In this document: positions 11,603 through 22,421 of the stretch, piece by piece | Layout of the letters: each line of letters begins with the position of its first letter | Position numbering within the stretch: the first letter of the stretch is position 1 | Assembly (NCBI GenBank): GCA_015227615.1 | Contig: JAALGZ010000033.1 | Span: forward strand, 310,001-374,000 | DNA length: 64,000 nt | Source: Labyrinthula sp. Ha | Taxonomy: Eukaryota > Sar > Bigyra > Labyrinthulida > Labyrinthulaceae | Direction: 5' to 3' | Program-made: the position numbers and the translations under genes | The notes under the pieces: model-generated | Seen by the model: the letters and a program-made list of their open reading frames with translations, nothing else | Databases searched by the model: none | Told to the model about the DNA's origin: nothing

Positions 11603-12625
11603 ATGGTTTATTCTCCTCCTAAAGTTGAATCAAAATACTTTCCATCTTATGTGGAGAAGCTAGAGTCCCAGAAAGGAAAGGTAATTGCTATAACTGGCAC
11701 AACTACAGGCACTGGCTTTTGCGCTGCCCAGGTAGCATATTCCAAGGGTGCAACAGTGTTTCTACTAAACCGGGAGTCTAGTAGAATAGAAACCATGAAG
11801 AAAAAACTCGAAGAAGTAACTGCAGAAGGAAAAGGAAGTTTTGAAACTATTGAATGTGACTTAAGCGACTTTGAAAGTGTGAAAAATGCTGCGAAAGTTC
11901 TAAATGAGAAATGTAAAGACACGGGATTAGACATTCTTGTAAATAACGCAGGTGTCATGGCGATGGAAGACGGTGTAAAGGATGCAGCTGAAAAAATAAT
12001 CCAGGACTATGATATTCAGATGAAAGTGAATCATCTCTCTCATTTTCTTCTAACTAGAGAAGTTTTTGGGTCACTAACTAAAGCAGCCAATGAGAAAGGA
12101 CAAGCAAGAATTGTAAACCACTCCTCTGGTGCTCGACTACATCCAAAGGGAGAACTTAAAAGAGAGTACTTCGGGAAAAATGCTGGAAATCTCGGTGGAA
12201 ATGGTGCCAGTATGATCTTTGGAGGAGCTCGATGGGTAAGATACAAACAAAGCAAACTAGCGAATTCAGTGTTTACGAAAGCATTGAAGCAGAAGTTAGA
12301 AGAATCAGGATCTAAAGTTATTGCAGCATGCGGAGAACCTGGTTTAGCATCTACGGAGTTGCAATCTACAACAACCAAGAAAGGGGGACTTGGAAACTTT
12401 TTCACTACGATGCTTATGAAGTTTTCCCAGTCTGCAGAAGATGGAGCGTTATCTATAATAAAGTGCATGTTTGACGGAGAAGTGAAGAATGGCGAAATGT
12501 GGGGTCCTGGTGGACTCAGAGGTGATCCTAAAAGGATTGGGCACGGAAAGTTTACAACAGAAGCAGGGATGAAATTACTTTGGGAAGAGAGCGAAAAAGC
12601 TGTTGGAGAGTTTAAAATTGAATAA
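11603..12625 (+). CDS. RDH/WWOX-type short-chain dehydrogenase
   Basis: Single-exon 340-residue SDR of the larger retinol-dehydrogenase/protochlorophyllide-reductase-like type. Visible: TGTTTGTG (31-38) for cofactor binding, NNAGVM (114-119), VNHLSHFLLT around Asn143, catalytic Ser in HSSG (174-175), Tyr214 and Lys218 in YKQSK, and EPGLASTEL after the active site. A 29-residue N-terminal extension precedes the fold. Substrate is unknown; retinoid, steroid or lipid carbonyls are usual in the family. The stop codon lies 3 nt from the stop of the small convergent gene at 12629. Confidence 0.92.
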   Translation: MVYSPPKVESKYFPSYVEKLESQKGKVIAITGTTTGTGFCAAQVAYSKGATVFLLNRESSRIETMKKKLEEVTAEGKGSFETIECDLSDFESVKNAAKVLNEKCKDTGLDILVNNAGVMAMEDGVKDAAEKIIQDYDIQMKVNHLSHFLLTREVFGSLTKAANEKGQARIVNHSSGARLHPKGELKREYFGKNAGNLGGNGASMIFGGARWVRYKQSKLANSVFTKALKQKLEESGSKVIAACGEPGLASTELQSTTTKKGGLGNFFTTMLMKFSQSAEDGALSIIKCMFDGEVKNGEMWGPGGLRGDPKRIGHGKFTTEAGMKLLWEESEKAVGEFKIE

Positions 12626-12628
12626 AAC

Positions 12629-12950
12629 TTAAAATTGTATTTCGATTAAGTTTATTTGGTATTCCTTCAATTTTTTCTTATTTCTTCTTGCTGATTGAGA
12701 GGCGATATTAACAAGGGCATCTAGAATTGCACCAGCGTTCGCAGTCAAAGGAAAAAAGTAGTTCTTCCGGAACATTCTTCTCTCTGCAAAAGCAAAATGA
12801 AAAATGAGTTAAAGCAATGAGGGCATGTAGAATTAAAGTTGCATATACAACCCATCTCATGTTTCTTATACTTGGTTTTTGATCCAGTTTGAACTCTCCT
12901 AAAGCATGTTTTGTGGACATTGACTTTAAATCGCTTATCAAAAGTTGCAT
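12629..12950 (-). CDS. small unidentified gene, splicing uncertain
   Basis: Two overlapping minus-strand readings exist. Unspliced from the ATG at 12950 the frame gives 80 residues with an apparent transmembrane stretch and a Cys-rich end. If a GT...AG intron of 65-67 nt (starting GTATATGC, ending in a pyrimidine tract and TTTTGCAG or GCAGAG) is removed, the first exon joins a frame containing MFRKNYFFPLTANAG, NIASQSARRNKKKLKEYQ and ending at 12629. The hydrophobic stretch is then just the pyrimidine tract. The downstream frame also stands alone as a 48-residue ORF from 12775. I favour the spliced form because the second-exon composition looks coding, but the intron would be longer than the others here. 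Function unknown. Confidence 0.42.
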
Positions 12951-15900
12951 TAGATAAGAGCTAATCGAACTAATGAATGTAGAACAGTGAGCGTATAATT
13001 TAAATCCAATTCTGAGAAAATGTTCTGAGATTGAAAATTATTTCAGTAAGGTAGTAAATAAGTTAAGAAGAAATGCAAAAAGGAAATAAATAAGTATGAA
13101 TATTTGTGCTTTGCCGGAGAGGCAAGTCAACAACCGATGTCCCTTTTGATGTGCTCGTAATATTTTTTCTAAATACCCCACGTACTTGTTCGGAAAAATT
13201 ATTGTACACCATATAAAATAAGAGTTCCAAAAAACAGCTAGGACAGAGACGGTTTTGTTGCTGAGAAAAGTTGCCGCTATATTGAGGGCAGCTTAATTAG
13301 AGAGTGATACGATTAGTAAAAAGCATGCAAGAAAGGGAGAAAGCTTTTTGAGCTGTGGAAGTCTATCGCTTCCTTTCAAGTAGGGGAGAAGTGCTATAAT
13401 GTTGAAACAAAATTTCTCTTGTATAAGTTTTTCTTATCATTAAGTCTACTTTGGTACTGAATAATATCTTCAAACTGTGCAGTTTAAACCAACCTATGCA
13501 AGGTATAGATTTATATCAACACAGAAATATAAGAGTTGTACGAGTAGTATATAGAGCTACCAAAATAGAATAATTAGTGTCACATGAAATTAAATCTACT
13601 GTATAGTATTCTGCTGCTGAGTCTAAAAATAGGACAAAGTCTGAGGATAGGGTCTGTCCACTTTCACAAACACATGTTCTTTCTTCTTTGGCAAGAGCTA
13701 AAAGGAGCACATTTTCCAAGAAAGATGTTAAAACAGGTTATATTTAAAAGGTTTCTCACTCTTTTTTTGTTATTTTATTGCAAAGATTCAATGGTTCTGG
13801 TATATTCTCTTGCAGATTTCGAAAGTAGTCCGAAATGTATCAAACTCTGATAATTTCTTGATTGAAACTCTTAATTATTGACATGGGAATCAGTAAGGAG
13901 TGGACAGGTTCGTGATCGTGAAGTTTGGTTCAGTCAAGGGCTTTTTTGAAAAGTCTGTGGTCTTGTAGCTGGGGAAGGGATATAAATTTGCTATTAACCC
14001 TAGGATTCATCTAAAGTTAATGCTTCGTAAAAAGTCTATTAAGGTCCTTTCCTAGTAAAGTTTCTGTTTCCAAATCAAACAGCAGTTTCTAGTGGACAAA
14101 TTTAAATATGAGAAACAAGGCACCAGTAAACTTTGTTGGTACTTGGTGTTTCCTTTTTCACATAATAAATTACTTTGCTTATTTCATATTTCATGGGAAT
14201 ATGCTCATTTACTTGTTTATAACAAGATGTTCTCGTATCTTGTCTTTTTCTTTGCAAGCATGGTCTTGGTTCACCTATGAATTTTCTTCACAATTTTAAT
14301 CATGGAATTATTTCACCCTATCAGATATTACAAAAGTTGAGGAAGTTATCAAGGGTGCAAACAATTGCAACTCTTTGGAGATTGCTTTTAAAAGAGAACA
14401 ATAGTTCAAATACGTATGGTACATTACCAATATGGAAAAGGTGATCACTACTCTTAACCCGTTAATGAGACATCGTTCATAAGGACGAAGAAAGGAATCT
14501 ATTATTCTCCAAGGCTAGGTCGTTGTTCTCGTAGCTGCAACAGCTCCCTTTGAAGATAATAAGATTATATTATCACCGTGTTAACAAAAAGCTAAAAGAG
14601 CCAGGGAAAACCCTTCAAATAACAACTAATTGCCCTCATGAAAAATCTTATTTCCATATTAAGCAGCACTAAGGATGAATGTAAAAGATTTTCCATTCTA
14701 ACGGTTTTAGCGGACTTCGAATAGTTTCAAAACTCAAGTTGGTACAAGTTGGACTTGGTTCGCTGATATTTTACATATATGTTTCCTTTGTTTTTCTTAT
14801 TAATAATCATCATTATTTAAATAACTATACTAATTAAAAATTAATCATTAATTGATTATTAATAAGAATTTAACCACATTGTCTTTGATTAAATGACCAA
14901 AAAGAAAAATTAACTTTAGAACTGTATGAAACCCTGAAAATGTGGGCCATATGCTCGAGAATGACGTGGGACTAGGACTTAATTGGACTACACCGCTCAG
15001 TTTTTTGTGAAAGTTTGCATATTGTACAACATTGAAGTAAGAAATATTTTTACGTATAGTAGAGGCTCATGTAGCCATCCTACTACTGATAATCAGTTTA
15101 CAACAGAGTAAGAACATGATTCCTTAATTAAATTCAAGTTCCCAACTTTGGTTTTAACAATCATGATCAAAGAAATTATTAAATAATTATTGATAATTTT
15201 TCTCATATCGGATGCCTTTGCTTCTTACATAACAGCTTTCTCAAAATCTTAATATTTTTTTGAAGTATACTTTTTCCCTGCTTAGTAAAATTTTTAATAC
15301 ATTACATGCTCTATCAGCTTTGCGGCTTCAAAACCATTGGTTCAATTACAGCACGTAAGGAACAACAGAGAGGATATTCTATTCAACTCGGGAATTGGAT
15401 AGAGTCAAAAATGTTTACATTAAGGATAAATTTATTAATTTTAACTCAATATGATACTTGATCTGTATTTATTTTCCTTTCTTATATAAGGAAGAATGTA
15501 AGTTAAAAACAATACTTTGTTCCATTTCACAATTTTTGGTTGTCTTATCGATAATTGCTAAGAATTAATTTTAATATCCCGTTGTAAACAGCAATTTCCA
15601 TACACCCATATAGGAACTTTGTTACGTACATAATAATAATGCAATTGCTTTAGGACATATAGTTCATATATGTTGCCGGGATTGACATTGATATTAATTA
15701 AAAATGTACGTTTTCCAGCTGCCTCATACATGATTATCTATGTACTATCTTCTGAAAATAAAGAAAGGAATGTAATTATATAAGAATTTTGATTGTTTGC
15801 AAAATTGTCTTATATTTTCCTAAGTTCTTGAGGTTAAATTTTCCTTAGTATATATTTATATCAAGGTACTAGAACTTGACTGACTCAGCTAAGTAACATA

Positions 15901-18885
15901 GAATATCTATCGTCTTTCTAAAAGTCGTGCAAGTGATACTCTTAATAAATATTATTTTTGAAGAAAAATACACCACATTTGCTTTGAATTTTTCTAAATG
16001 AAAGATTTACTGTAAGAAGTATAAGTATTTATCCAAACGTATTATTTTGCTGTTAACAGAGTGTGCTAGCATGTCTCAAATAGGAAATAATCAGGCTGCA
16101 CCCTCTGTATTCACAACATATTTGTAGGAGCAGGGAGTTTATTAGAAAGAAAAACAAATTTTCTTAACAATATAAAAAAGCAAATATATCTACTCATATA
16201 TCATGCCAGGAATGAGCTGGACTTAGTACACCAATGCAGATAATCTTCGGGGAAAAGACATAATGTTTCAGCATGTTTAAATCCTTATTCTCTAAATGAT
16301 TCACTAATTCTAAAAAAAGATCATGTGTTAATTAAATATAAAATGCCCCATGACTGAAGAAGTCAGTTTATCATTGTATATAAATTAGAGTTTTTTTCGT
16401 ATATAGAAGTTCCCTGCAGGCTTCTGCGAATGAGACTAGAAAAATTTCATAGAAGACACGAATACGGTCTTGTATATTCTTAATAAGATTGCGCCAGTGC
16501 AAATCATTCTGCTGCATCTCTGCATGTTATATCTTTTCTCTCATACTCATGAAGGCTTGCCAATATGAGTTAGTTATGATAGGTGATATCCAAATACAAA
16601 ACTTGCATACACAGCGTTATAAGGGATAGAACACTAAGCCCATTAACATATCCTATATAAACAGGATTTGAGTGACACAGCCTATGGTGCTTGGCTAGAG
16701 CAAAGGTTCAAAATAATAATTTGATTACCATGAGGGGATTTATAATACAAATATATAATAAATGAAATTAACACAGAGGTTAAGTGTCTTTCTTATGACT
16801 TCTCTGTTTTGTCTTCTTCGTTGAAAGTTAAATAAAGCATCTTGGTCACTTAATTCCCAGTTGCCCTGTCATAGATCATGAAATCAAAGGAATTATTGGA
16901 ATAGATACAGTTAAGTGGGTAATGACGCCAGTTAACATTTGGAGTCTTGGGACATGATTCCAGTGATTTCTAAAAACCAGGATTATATCTCCTATTTATG
17001 TTGTTCTTTTTGCCAGCCAGTAGAAATGATGTAAAGAACTTTTCTAATACAAGATTTGACCAGTTACAGTATCATTTCATAGTAGTAAAGAAAGCTATCG
17101 GTAGTTACCAAGTCTTTGAAATCCGCAGTATTTCTAAGGTCCAGTTTCTGTAAACCAGTATTGGCGTTACAGTTTAACTTCTAAGAGTGAGAATTATGAC
17201 TGAAGCAGGTGCGGAAAGGAACATGGAGTAAACTTTTTATTCCCCTGGAAATGTTTTAGTGGGAACTAGGGAAATATTAAGCAGTATATATTAATGTTGA
17301 AAACACTGTTTATTGTCTACTTAATACAATGAAAAGCGAGCTTACATGAGAATAAGAGAAAACTTAACCCTTTAATCAAATACTTTTTCGAACTTGAGTC
17401 ATTTTGGTAATGTTTAAGCTACTGTATTCAACAATCTAAATTTCGTAGAATAAAATCGAGCGCAAAGAACCAAAACATTTTTTTCTACTCTAGACATGGT
17501 ACTGTTAGCTACGTTAGTTTCAAAGGGGTTTATTATTGCTTGGTATGTAGCAGGAGGGGATACTTTTCACCACAATGCCCCCATTTCACATGAAACAAAG
17601 AAACTAAATTAGTTTAAAATACTATTTCCTTTATTTGAGGTAGGTACTATTGAATTAAGTAAGAGTGGAACGGAGTTTGATTTAGAATTTCAAAGAAATA
17701 CAAAAAAAAAGATTCGGTCATTGAGATCTGATGTTTCTAATCTTCACGGCAAGAGTTCCACTCTAAATCTAAAATTATTTAGTCTGAATTTGGAGAACAG
17801 AGTGGTATATCCCGTGATTCAAACTTTTGGAAAAAACCTTATTTTATTCGTGTTCCATTTCTCAGGCTCAAGCATTTAACATTTCATGCTCTGTCTAATT
17901 TTTAGATAATAATCTTTTACATTGTGAACCAGATAACATTTCTCTACAACAGTATTTACCTAACTAAGTTTTGTTGTGTTTCTAAGCTCCCATAGGTATT
18001 GTAAGACCCAAGCTTCTTAATGTTTGTTCATAGTGCTGAATCTCCACTATTGAGAGATAATTTTCTCCGGTAGTCTCTCTCATCATTCTATTCCTCTGAA
18101 GATGGCTGTTAGCTAGACAATGTTTCTCCAAAGCCAAACCTAGCAGCGTCAACTGGCTTACTATGAGTTCTATTTAATATTCAGAACCAGTGCTACATAT
18201 GATCTACTAAACTCCGTAATTTGGTTGCTTTCTTTTGGATTTTTATGGCCATGCTCTAGAGTTTACCTTCAGTATTGTGGGATGATCGAATAAAACCTAA
18301 GAACATGACATCCAGAAATCCTTCGTTGCCGCAGTAGTAGGAAACCAGAGGCATTTGCTCCACAAAGTGTATTATCTGCTTTGAGTACCATGCTCTTTCA
18401 ACTGTATGCAAGAAATAATAAGTTCAAAATTGAGTTTCTTAATAAGCCATATGACTCTGATTAAAATTGTTGTTTAAATTAGACTAATTGCTTTATGAAG
18501 CAAAGCACCCTAAGAAAGATTTATAGCGCAGGTCCCGCTACTTCATTTCTTTAAAGCGTACTTTTATTAGCATATCATTCTCGGGGCTTAATGAATATAT
18601 AGAGGAAAAGTGGTAAACATGCTTATCCTAAGTTTGACTATGCTCTAACTTCATTTCAATATTTAAAAACGCCTCTTCATATGTCACAGAAAAAGATAAC
18701 CCGAAAAGTTGCTTTATTGTTGTGGGAACTGTTTTTCTAAGTAAATATATTTAGCTTACGAAAAACATCATCAAGATAAAGAGACTCGTTCCTTTTTTGT
18801 TGGGTAGCAGTGTGTGTTCCAACATGAAAACTCTTGGATTCTAGCTGTGTAAGCTTCGTTTATTCTTTTTGGGCCCATTGAGCCA

Positions 18886-18896
18886 CCCCCCCCCCC
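18886..18896. repeat. C11 homopolymer
   Basis: Eleven consecutive C residues in otherwise AT-rich DNA. It may be an assembly-sensitive spot. Confidence 0.9.
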
Positions 18897-19525
18897 TGTT
18901 ACAACTGGTTCCAAAAATTTGAAATTGTGTAGATGTTGAAAAAGTACAACCAGTCTAGAGAATGATTTAGTCATTTAGTTAAATAAACTTTTCATTAGGT
19001 ATTACCAATAACACTTATGTTCTTAGGAATCAAAGCATATACTAGACATGACTTATTTATTTTAAGGATAATTTCTTTTAAAATTCAATGAAGAACATAG
19101 AGATTGAACCAGGGATATATTTTTAAATATATGTATACATCTACCAAACCAGTTCTAAGGTTGTACTCCATATATCAAAGAAGTAAACACAATAACCTAA
19201 AGCTATGACTTCAAGATGTATATACTAATTCAAGTTTCTTACAACTGTGCAATATGTTTCCAGATATATATAGTCAAGGTTAAAGTTGACTCAAGTTGTT
19301 GAAGTTTCCGGGCAGAAAGCACACTTCCAGCAATGGTTACTCCTTATAGAAGTTCTCGCTAGGAATTAACCAAGTAAGAATTTCACCACCAGGGAAAGTA
19401 AAAAGAAATATACACATTGTAAAACATATCACATACGATATAAACAGAAACCACAATACCATTATTAGTTCATATCGCATTTTGAATGACCAGGTGCATG
19501 AAAAGTTCACAAAGTTTTAATGTTT

Positions 19526-19630
19526 GTGCAAACAAGATCAATGCTTGCGCAATCATTTGTTCTATTTATACACAGTCTTCAAACTATGTGCAACAAAATA
19601 AATTTATGTGCAAACAAATACCACGTGCAA
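19526..19630 (+). promoter_or_regulatory. cluster of GTGCAA / TTGCGCAA motifs (distal, P450)
   Basis: Five related sites in 105 nt: GTGCAA (19526), palindromic TTGCGCAA (19545), ATGTGCAA (19586), ATGTGCAA (19606) and CGTGCAA (19624, overlapping a CACGTG E-box). TTGCGCAA is the palindromic core bound by C/EBP-type bZIP factors. The cluster faces an inverted set at 20521-20618. Confidence 0.4.
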
Positions 19631-20520
19631 TCTTGCCAAGTTCAAGGTGCTCAAAGGGTCTATAAAACTCGAGCAATAGATTTTGGTACTAAGTTTAGAT
19701 AATGGATATATTTTAATGATAGCTAGCGTTTAGCATTTCGGATAAAGGACAAGAACCGATATACTGCAAGATTTTATGTAAATTTGTCTTCTACCTTTTG
19801 AGAGATTCACCAAAGCTCAATGGTTTTACCATTAGAAATGAAAACCAAACATCATTAACAGAGAACTGAGAAATATCGCTTATGTCAACCAGAAAACAGA
19901 AAGCAAAGAGAACAGAAGGAGTAATTTTATGAGGAAGAGAAACAGCATTAGCTGAATTAATGTTAAACCTGGTTGTTTACCGTTAACTCTAGATGTTCTT
20001 AGTTGATGAATGCGATCACTTCGTCTTATGAGAAGCATTTAATTTAGTGTTAGGTAAATACGTATACAGTAAGCTGTTAAAGCACGATGTTAAGACAGGT
20101 TTTTTGTTCAATTATAAAAATTTGGGCAGCTAATTTTCAATGAAATGAACAATAATTATTTCTTCTATAAAGAAAATACGTAGAAACTATGAAACTGTGT
20201 TTTTCAATAGTTAAAATAGGACGGGAATCTGCGTTAACAGGTTAAACCAAGAAGTTTAAAATGCTCTATTTGTTATGCACTTACTCTTAATTTAAGGCGG
20301 TTTTTTCGATTGATTTTAATTTTCTAAATAATGTCTTGCTACAAGGTTTGTTCATGAAGAGAACAAGATTAATTTCTCCAATTTGAAGAGTTTGTGAAAA
20401 ATCAAGAATTAACGGTTATATAACTGCTAATAAACGGTAAGGATTTTTGGTGATTTTTCTTACCGTTTGTTATCGATTTCCGGATACCAAAATATAACAA
20501 TAAATCCACAAGATATTTAG

Positions 20521-20618
20521 TTGCACATAAATTCATTTAATTGCACATTTTCTTACCTGAATATAAGAATGGGCATTTAATTGCGCAAACATGAAAACTG
20601 TGTGAACATTTCTTGCAC
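20521..20618 (-). promoter_or_regulatory. phased TTGCACAT / TTGCGCAA cluster (proximal, P450)
   Basis: TTGCACAT at 20521, TTGCACAT at 20541, TTGCGCAA at 20581 and TTGCAC at 20613. The first three start at exact multiples of 20 nt and each is preceded by TTTAA or TTTAG. The cluster ends about 200 nt before the P450 ATG, with a TATATAATATAATA run between. Arrangement suggests cooperative binding sites; the role is inferred. Confidence 0.45.
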
Positions 20619-20825
20619 TTGTCTGCTCAAAAATAATACTTGCTCTCAAATAAGTATATAATATAATATTGACACATCATATCTAGTTCTACAGACATGT
20701 AATAGCTTGAGTTTCTCGCAAACTTTACGTCCCAGAACTTGACTTGGGGAGAAATAGTTTGAGAACTGGTGAACTAAAAGTCAAGACCCATACAGACAAA
20801 ACTAATACAAAAAAAGTGAAGAAAT

Positions 20826-22421
20826 ATGGTTCGAAATATGAGTTTGTTTGTCAAGAAGTTGGTTCGTGTAGTCGGTTTTCTAGCAGGTGTTAAGCTCCTT
20901 CAGCTGATTTCACGCTGGGTGAAGAATGTTCAAGTGCTAAGAGAGATAGCCAAGAGGTCAAAAAGTACAAGATATTGTGAGGAGTTAACCGGATCTCCAG
21001 TGTCGTTTGCAGTCAACATGGTAAAAAATATGAATAGAAGTCATGATTACAGACTTGAGTTATTCAAAAAGTATTCGAAGGACTTTAAGAATGAAGTGAA
21101 GACTATTACAGCTTGTGGTGCGTTGCTAAATTATTCACCTATGTTATTTACAGTAGATCCAATTGTTGTGGAACATATTCTTAAGACAAAAGCAGATCAG
21201 TATTGGAGAGCAGAGTTTGGTTTTGAATATGTTGCAAAGAGAGGATTGGGTACCTTGAGACATGGACCAGATGCGCCTGAAGATCACAAACTTTTTCTTC
21301 ACCAGCGTAAGACTGGGTTTAAATTGATTTCGAATAAGTTCATTAGAGAAACCGTTTCACCACGAGCAATGAAATGTTTGTATATTTTGGAGAAAAAGCT
21401 TTCAAATAAGTCTGGAGAATATACTTTAAAGAATTATATTCATATGTATACTTTTGAAGTATTTGCTAACGTGGCATTTGGTTATTCCCCTAACAGTGAT
21501 GAAGAGAGAGATTATTATGAAGATGCCTTCAATAATATGTTTAAAGAAATTTTAAAAGGAATTACTAATCCGTTTTGGAAACTTCCATTCTCTGAAAAGT
21601 TTGTTCCATCTAAGAAATATTTCTTTAAAGAGCGTCAAAAGATAGAGAACTTATGTTTAGAAATTATCGATAAAAGATTAAAAGAAACAGAAGAAACAAG
21701 GGTAAAAAGGGGCGATTTACTCTGTTTGTTTATCAATTCTGCTACTGAAAAAGTTCATTTGGACCGCGAGTTGCTTTCAGATATTGTCTTTACTTTTCTA
21801 AGTGCTGGAATTGACACAGCAGCACATTTGCTGCATTACATAATGTTTTACATTACTAAAGATATGAAGCTTCAGCAGTCACTGTATGAAGAAATATCAA
21901 AATTCACCACGGTAAATTCTAAAACAGGTGAAGTTAATATAAATCTTGAAGCAATGGGTGAAAGTAAGCTTCTACAGGCTGTAATTCTAGAAACTGGGAG
22001 GTTGCATGCACCAACACCGTTCAATGGAAGGGTAGCAACACAGGATGATATTCTTCCAGATGGAACCAAAATTCCAAAGGGCACTGGAGTTTTCTATTGT
22101 ATGAATACGATGACTAGAGATTCTAGAAACTATGTGGATGCTGAAGAATTTAGGCCAGAAAGGTTTTTAAATGGAGAAGTTAATTTGGATGAGTTGAGTA
22201 CTTCAGTACGGCCACTTTTTGGCACTGGGTTAAGATCTTGTTTAGGAAAAGATTTAGCACTTCATGAAATAAAGGTGTTTATATGTTTTATGTTGGCTAA
22301 ATATAAGTTGAAATTAAGTGAAAAAGAACTTCAGTGCATAAGAGAAGAAGGAATTTTATATGGTATAAGTCTATTTCAGAACTATAAACATGATTTGGTT
22401 GTTGACTTTGAGGCAAGATAA
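20826..22421 (+). CDS. cytochrome P450, CYP86-clan-like
   Basis: Single-exon 531-residue microsomal P450 monooxygenase. Visible: N-terminal hydrophobic anchor (about 10-32), C-helix LHQRKTGFKLIS (about 158-169), I-helix oxygen-binding AGIDTA (327-332), K-helix E389-T-G-R392, PERF-region FRPERF (442-447) and the heme loop FGTGLRSCLG with ligand Cys472. The overall pattern resembles fatty-acid omega-hydroxylase P450s of the CYP86/CYP4-like clans, so a lipid substrate is likely but not proven. It stands alone between two gene-free regions. TTGCACAT/TTGCGCAA motif clusters upstream are shared with the secreted lipase at 28.8 kb. The first ATG (20826) is used; a second at codon 5 is possible. Confidence 0.94.
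   Translation: MVRNMSLFVKKLVRVVGFLAGVKLLQLISRWVKNVQVLREIAKRSKSTRYCEELTGSPVSFAVNMVKNMNRSHDYRLELFKKYSKDFKNEVKTITACGALLNYSPMLFTVDPIVVEHILKTKADQYWRAEFGFEYVAKRGLGTLRHGPDAPEDHKLFLHQRKTGFKLISNKFIRETVSPRAMKCLYILEKKLSNKSGEYTLKNYIHMYTFEVFANVAFGYSPNSDEERDYYEDAFNNMFKEILKGITNPFWKLPFSEKFVPSKKYFFKERQKIENLCLEIIDKRLKETEETRVKRGDLLCLFINSATEKVHLDRELLSDIVFTFLSAGIDTAAHLLHYIMFYITKDMKLQQSLYEEISKFTTVNSKTGEVNINLEAMGESKLLQAVILETGRLHAPTPFNGRVATQDDILPDGTKIPKGTGVFYCMNTMTRDSRNYVDAEEFRPERFLNGEVNLDELSTSVRPLFGTGLRSCLGKDLALHEIKVFICFMLAKYKLKLSEKELQCIREEGILYGISLFQNYKHDLVVDFEAR

Larger units (their letters stand above)
12951..20520. other. long AT-rich desert
   Basis: About 7.6 kb with no intact gene seen on either strand. Frames near 13516-13850 and 14092-14299 are short, overlap on both strands or frames and have no recognisable features. 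The stretch holds a C11 homopolymer (18886-18896) and, near its right end, a cluster of GTGCAA/TTGCGCAA motifs upstream of the P450. No tRNA or rRNA was recognised. Confidence 0.6.
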
